A stretch of DNA of 18,706 bases, taken from NCBI GenBank assembly GCA_018610095.1, contig JAHEOB010000069.1, forward strand, positions 1 through 18,706. The letters run 5' to 3'. This DNA comes from Halothece sp. MAG. Lineage in GTDB: Bacteria > Cyanobacteriota > Cyanobacteriia > Cyanobacteriales > Rubidibacteraceae. Of this stretch, positions 15,184 through 18,706 are shown piece after piece (positions within the stretch are counted from its first letter, which is position 1; the number at the start of each line of letters is the position of its first letter). Below the pieces are notes generated by a model that ran no database searches, was not told where the DNA came from, and saw nothing but the letters and a program-made list of their open reading frames with translations. The position numbers were made by a program, and so were the translations under genes.

Positions 15184-15891
15184 ATGTATATTGTAATTGG
15201 CGGTGCAGGGATGATGGGTTTGCGCCTTGCCCAGCGATTAATTGATAATGGACATACCGTAGCAGTCATTGATACTGATGCCACAGCTTGTCAATATGCA
15301 CGAGAAAAAATTGGGGTAATGGCATTTGAAGGAAGTGCCGTGGATACGGCACTACTGTTAGAAGCAGGGATTATGAAAGCCAATACTGTAGTCAGCACCT
15401 TAAGTAGTGACGCTTTGAACCTTGCCTTAGTCACACTCTCCAAAAATTATGGCGTTCCCCAGATTGTGGTGCGTCTTAATGATCGGGATTTTGCCCAACC
15501 CTACCGTATTGCAGGAGCGAGCCATGTCATTAGTACCATTGACGTTGCCATTACTCGTATGGTGAATGCCATTGAATATCCAGAAGTGGAAGCCATGATG
15601 CACTTTGAGCAAGGGCAAGTGGAAGTGTTGAAACTACCCATTCCTGAACAATGTTATATTGCTGGGCGCAGTGTTGCAGAAGTTGCTAGTCATCCCCAAT
15701 TTCCAAGTGGTTCTTTAATCATTGGTTATCAATCCCATCCCCAAGCTGATTTGATTATTCCCAATGGTCGGACCGTTTTAGAAGAGGGCTCTACCATTTT
15801 GGTGGTGACTAAACCGAATCGTCTTCGGCAAATCATTCAGTTTCTGGGATTAAGTGCTAATCATCTTCCAACTGTAGAAGTTTCCGATTAA
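15184..15891 (+). CDS. KtrA/TrkA-like potassium transport regulatory protein (RCK domain)
   Basis: This 235-residue cytosolic protein has one RCK unit, the length of KtrA and not of the double-unit TrkA. The N-terminal Rossmann fold has GGAGMMG (6-12, a GxGxxG pattern) and D30 at the end of the second strand, the usual NAD(H)/nucleotide site. A TrkA-C-like ligand domain covers about 140-222. Such proteins form rings that gate KtrB/TrkH potassium channels in response to nucleotides. No membrane partner is in the window. No ribosome site precedes the ATG. An 8-codon frame (15170-15196) overlaps the start out of frame. The last 35 bp are antisense to the end of the Na+/H+ antiporter gene, another ion-homeostasis gene. 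Confidence 0.85.
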   Translation: MYIVIGGAGMMGLRLAQRLIDNGHTVAVIDTDATACQYAREKIGVMAFEGSAVDTALLLEAGIMKANTVVSTLSSDALNLALVTLSKNYGVPQIVVRLNDRDFAQPYRIAGASHVISTIDVAITRMVNAIEYPEVEAMMHFEQGQVEVLKLPIPEQCYIAGRSVAEVASHPQFPSGSLIIGYQSHPQADLIIPNGRTVLEEGSTILVVTKPNRLRQIIQFLGLSANHLPTVEVSD

Positions 15892-17467
15892 TGCGTTGTA
15901 AATAGTCATTAACTAATTCTTCAGATAAAATCCCCTTTCGTAAGGCTTCGTTAATGGCATCTTTCTCCGCTAATAATAATTGACGCCGAGTATTGAGTAA
16001 TTTATTGGATTCTTGAATTGGGGCTTGTAAGTGCTGACTCCGTTTATTATATAAATCACGCAATCGTCTTTCTGAGGAAGCAATACGGGCTTGATAACTG
16101 GCTCGCATTTCTTCATAAATAGCTTTGGGTAAGACCCCTTTTTGATATAAATTATTGAGTTCTTCTTGCGCTGCTTTTGAGGTAATTAAGTTTAATTGTA
16201 ACGATTCCATTTCCTGAGTGATCTTGGAACTGGAAGCAAGTTTTAATCGTCGAACTAACCATGGTAAACTTAATCCTTGGGCGACTAACGACACTAAAAC
16301 TGTCCCAAAAATGAGGGTAATGAGTTGATCTCGACCCGGTAAACTAGCAGGCAAACTGGAAGCAAGGGCCATGGAAAGCGAGCCTTTCACATTTCCTAAA
16401 AACAGAACATGTTGCCATTTTAAAGGGATGGGACGATCAATAAATCGTAATAAAGCCAGTAAAGGATAAATGGATAACGCTCGCCCCATTTGGTAAATCG
16501 CGATCGCGAGCACAATTAGTGGTAAAGTTTGTACAATCACGAAAAAATCCACTTCAATCCCAATCAGGAGAAAGACAAAGGTATTGACCCCAAATCCTGC
16601 ATACTCCCAAAAATTCATGAGAGTCACGTTTGTCGAAGCTGACGCTTGTTGGCTAAACCCAATATTACCAAGCACTAATCCTGCCACCACGACTGCGACT
16701 GCCCCAGAGACGTCTAAAAGTTGTGCCAGTTGAAACGTTCCTAAGGAGAGGGCAACAGTGAGTAATAGACTGCTGAGGGGATCATAGAGTTGTCGAAATA
16801 AGCCTAAGCAAAGATACCCCAATCCTAATCCCACAACGGTTCCCCCTACAATGGCAAGAAACAATTGTTGAACGGCACTGCCAAGAGAAAACTCCCCTTG
16901 AAAATAGACTTGGCTAACAACACTTAAAATTACTAACGCCACCCCATCATTAAAGAGACTTTCTCCTTCCACAATCGTAGAAAGCCGACTGGGAACAGGA
17001 ACGCCCTTAAACGCCCCAATGACAGAAACGGTATCTGTAATCGCTAAAATGGATCCTGCAAACAGAGCAGCATTGATTTCTAAATCAAGGGCAAATTTAA
17101 TTAAAACAGAGGTAATGGCTGTCGCTAAAATCAACCCTGGACCGGCTAATAAAGCAACCGCTTTAAAGGTGGTACGAAGACGACGAATATCAGTATTGAG
17201 TGCGGACTCAAAAATTAAAATAGGAAGGAATACATTGAGAACCAAAGCTGGATTAATTCCAATTTTCCCAGGAAGCCACTCGGGCGTAATTGCTAATCCT
17301 GCTAGTACTAATCCTGTAATATAAGGAATTTTTAATCGACGCGTTATTAGAGCAACGCCTGTGGCAACCAGCAAAAGAAGAATAAAACTGTTGACTAAGT
17401 CTGTAATTGCTTGATTGTTAACGTTGGAAACAACTCCTTCTTGGGCAAATAACCAAAGTTGCGACAT
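15857..17467 (-). CDS. Na+/H+ antiporter, NhaP (CPA1) type with long cytoplasmic tail
   Basis: This 536-residue inner-membrane exchanger of the CPA1 family has about twelve hydrophobic segments over residues 20-410. The ion-binding residues expected for NhaP are present: T144-D145 in AITDTVSVIG, and F172-N173-D174 in EGESLFND. After the membrane part, about 120 hydrophilic, helix-prone residues (from about 415) form a cytoplasmic tail. This is the layout of Synechocystis NhaS1/SynNhaP and Aphanothece halophytica NhaP, in which the tail affects ion specificity and pH response. It exports Na+ for H+, which matters in salt tolerance. The start is ATG at 17467; its ribosome site is weak. Its 3' end overlaps the convergent KtrA-like gene by 35 bp, and its 5' end is 67 bp from the divergent rhomboid gene. 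Confidence 0.92.
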   Translation of the reverse strand: MSQLWLFAQEGVVSNVNNQAITDLVNSFILLLLVATGVALITRRLKIPYITGLVLAGLAITPEWLPGKIGINPALVLNVFLPILIFESALNTDIRRLRTTFKAVALLAGPGLILATAITSVLIKFALDLEINAALFAGSILAITDTVSVIGAFKGVPVPSRLSTIVEGESLFNDGVALVILSVVSQVYFQGEFSLGSAVQQLFLAIVGGTVVGLGLGYLCLGLFRQLYDPLSSLLLTVALSLGTFQLAQLLDVSGAVAVVVAGLVLGNIGFSQQASASTNVTLMNFWEYAGFGVNTFVFLLIGIEVDFFVIVQTLPLIVLAIAIYQMGRALSIYPLLALLRFIDRPIPLKWQHVLFLGNVKGSLSMALASSLPASLPGRDQLITLIFGTVLVSLVAQGLSLPWLVRRLKLASSSKITQEMESLQLNLITSKAAQEELNNLYQKGVLPKAIYEEMRASYQARIASSERRLRDLYNKRSQHLQAPIQESNKLLNTRRQLLLAEKDAINEALRKGILSEELVNDYLQRINRKLLQLEDD

Positions 17468-17534
17468 TATGGTTAATATAATTAATCGTTACCAAGTAAT
17501 AGCTTAACGGGACTTTAATATAAACAAAATAGAA
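17468..17534. promoter_or_regulatory. 67-bp divergent promoter region, antiporter / rhomboid
   Basis: Both start codons share this short AT-rich spacer, so the two promoters must overlap or lie very close. It contains the 13-bp palindrome TTAATATAATTAA (17473-17485) and a -10-like TAATATAAA near 17517 facing the rhomboid gene. No standard -35 pairing is clear in either direction. Confidence 0.4.
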
Positions 17535-18706
17535 ATGGATTGGAATATTATTTTAAGTGTGCTAGTTACGATTTCTTGTTTTTCAATTATTGCGCAAGTC
17601 TTATGGGTTCGTCGCAACTGGGGGTGGTTGGGAACAGCGATGGGGATTTTAGTGGTCATGGCAATTATTGCTTATCTCAAACCAAATTACGCTGGGCTCA
17701 TGGGGGCAATTTTATGGCTACTGTTAATCTTGATTCCTGTTATTGGTATTAGGCGGGTTAACCATTTCTTTTATCAAGAACATTTTTCAAAAGCACGACG
17801 ATTAGCTTCAATTTTAGCGTGGTTACATCCCACTGATGGTTGGCAGAAACAACCGCAATTTTTGTGGGCTGTTGAATTAATGCAAAAGGGAGAAACGGAA
17901 AGGGCAAGAACAATTTTAAATCAGGATTTAGCGCGCTATGGGTTGAACTATACTGCCCAAGCCTTACAATTTCAGATGGAAGGACGTTGGATTGATTATT
18001 TATATTGGCTACGAACTGAAACCTCTGAGTTTGTGTTATGGCAATATCCAACATTGGTCATTCTTTACTTGCGAGCGTTAGGGGAAATTGGGGATTTAAA
18101 TGGCTTAGTTTGGGTTGTGAAATCTCATGAAAGTAAACTTTCCCGAATGGGGGATTCCCATCCCATTAATTTAGCCCGTTTATATGTTTTTGCATTTTCA
18201 GGGGAAGTGGAAGCAGTCAAACGATTATTTGCTTCTACCTTAAGGGTTTATCCCAAACATGTACAACAATTTTGGTTAGCGACGGCAGAAATCACGGCAG
18301 GTAATGAAGAAAAAGGGCGTCATTTATTATTCAATATTGAACAAAAAACAGCTAGTTTAGAACGCGCGATCGCGCAACGACTTTCCTCTCCTCCCTCCCG
18401 AGCAATTGATATTTTAAAAGCAGAATCGATACAAATTATTGCCTGTTTGAAAGAGAATTTAAGACAAGAATTAAACTATGGAAGTGCCATTAGCATTACC
18501 CCCACTAGAGCGGATTTCACTTATACTTTAATGCTGATTAATGTCGTGGTTTTTCTGATTACCATGACTCAAGGAGGTGCAACTAATCCTGATACCTTAG
18601 ATCGCTTCGGGGCTGCTATTCCCAATCAAATCTTTTCAGACGAACCTTGGCGGGTTATTACGGCTAACTTTTTACACGCTGGATTTGCCCATCTCATTAC
18701 CAACTT
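17535..18706 (+). CDS. rhomboid-family intramembrane serine protease with N-terminal extension (3' end outside window)
   Basis: ATG at 17535 opens 390 codons without a stop to the window edge. Residues 1-75 hold two or three hydrophobic segments. About 80-325 is soluble and helix-rich, resembling TPR-like repeats (for example ELMQKGETERARTIL). A hydrophobic segment follows at about 328-345, then WRVITANFLHAGFAHLITN (372-390), which closely matches the L1 loop/second helix signature of rhomboids, including the conserved HxxxxH-type helix. The catalytic GxSG serine and histidine would lie downstream, so activity cannot be judged. Rhomboids cleave membrane proteins within the bilayer. The extension is about 325 residues, much longer than in minimal bacterial rhomboids, and could be a substrate- or partner-binding module. 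No ribosome site precedes the ATG. Confidence 0.85.
   Translation, partial: MDWNIILSVLVTISCFSIIAQVLWVRRNWGWLGTAMGILVVMAIIAYLKPNYAGLMGAILWLLLILIPVIGIRRVNHFFYQEHFSKARRLASILAWLHPTDGWQKQPQFLWAVELMQKGETERARTILNQDLARYGLNYTAQALQFQMEGRWIDYLYWLRTETSEFVLWQYPTLVILYLRALGEIGDLNGLVWVVKSHESKLSRMGDSHPINLARLYVFAFSGEVEAVKRLFASTLRVYPKHVQQFWLATAEITAGNEEKGRHLLFNIEQKTASLERAIAQRLSSPPSRAIDILKAESIQIIACLKENLRQELNYGSAISITPTRADFTYTLMLINVVVFLITMTQGGATNPDTLDRFGAAIPNQIFSDEPWRVITANFLHAGFAHLITN

Larger units (their letters stand above)
282..18373. repeat. dispersed HIP1 octamers (GCGATCGC)
   Basis: GCGATCGC occurs at 282, 891, 2270, 2742, 6505, 7637, 13310, 14004, 16500 and 18366 (first base of each), in both coding and intergenic DNA. 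An 8-mer is expected about once per 65 kb in even-composition random DNA. This density is the HIP1 signature of many cyanobacterial genomes and is the best taxonomic marker in the window. Coordinates span the first to last copy. Confidence 0.9.

Noticed and set aside
1..18706. CRISPR array, insertion sequence, prophage, toxin-antitoxin or defence genes
   Set aside because: No regularly spaced repeats, transposase or integrase motifs, or recognisable defence proteins were found; the genes are mainly core metabolism and transport.

Overview
The window looks like chromosomal core DNA of a cyanobacterium. Support comes from ten copies of the cyanobacterial octamer GCGATCGC, a Calvin-cycle type GAPDH (Gap2), a PatA-like (PATAN) response regulator, a phytol-kinase-like membrane protein, a KtrA-type potassium regulator and a NhaP antiporter with a long cytoplasmic tail. 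The tail and the ion-transport genes recall halotolerant unicellular forms (Aphanothece/Halothece/Dactylococcopsis type), but this placement is inference.

Layout. (1) 1-153, minus: a fragment matching the C-terminal part of gamma-glutamyltranspeptidase. (2) 423-4109, plus: carB and, three bases later, a small zinc cytosine deaminase closely resembling the yeast FCY1 type. Both are pyrimidine-related and look translationally coupled. (3) 4110-4398: a gap between convergent genes with two related GCGCGAT-ended palindromic repeats around a gene remnant. (4) 4399-8801, minus: phytol/dolichol-kinase-like protein, then SulP-STAS-cNMP transporter, then PATAN response regulator, with short gaps. (5) 9245-10666, minus: an SLC45-like MFS sugar transporter. 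(6) 10993-12009, minus: gap2 with a clear terminator and a candidate promoter. (7) 12383-15090, plus: murC-murB-ybaB/ebfC, a peptidoglycan-precursor operon ending in a strong terminator. (8) 15184-15891, plus: a KtrA-like RCK protein whose 3' end overlaps by 35 bp the convergent NhaP-type Na+/H+ antiporter (15857-17467, minus). (9) 17535-18706, plus: a rhomboid-family protein with a long N-terminal extension, cut by the window end.

Functionally this is mostly housekeeping: pyrimidine synthesis and salvage, carbon fixation, cell-wall precursors and K+/Na+/anion transport. I see no CRISPR array, prophage, insertion sequence, tRNA or rRNA. No clearly new multi-gene system is evident. The most unusual items are the branched palindrome with its 16-bp deletion derivative, the carB-cytosine deaminase pair, the SulP protein whose cyclic-nucleotide domain lacks the usual arginine, the convergent KtrA/antiporter overlap and the rhomboid N-terminal extension.
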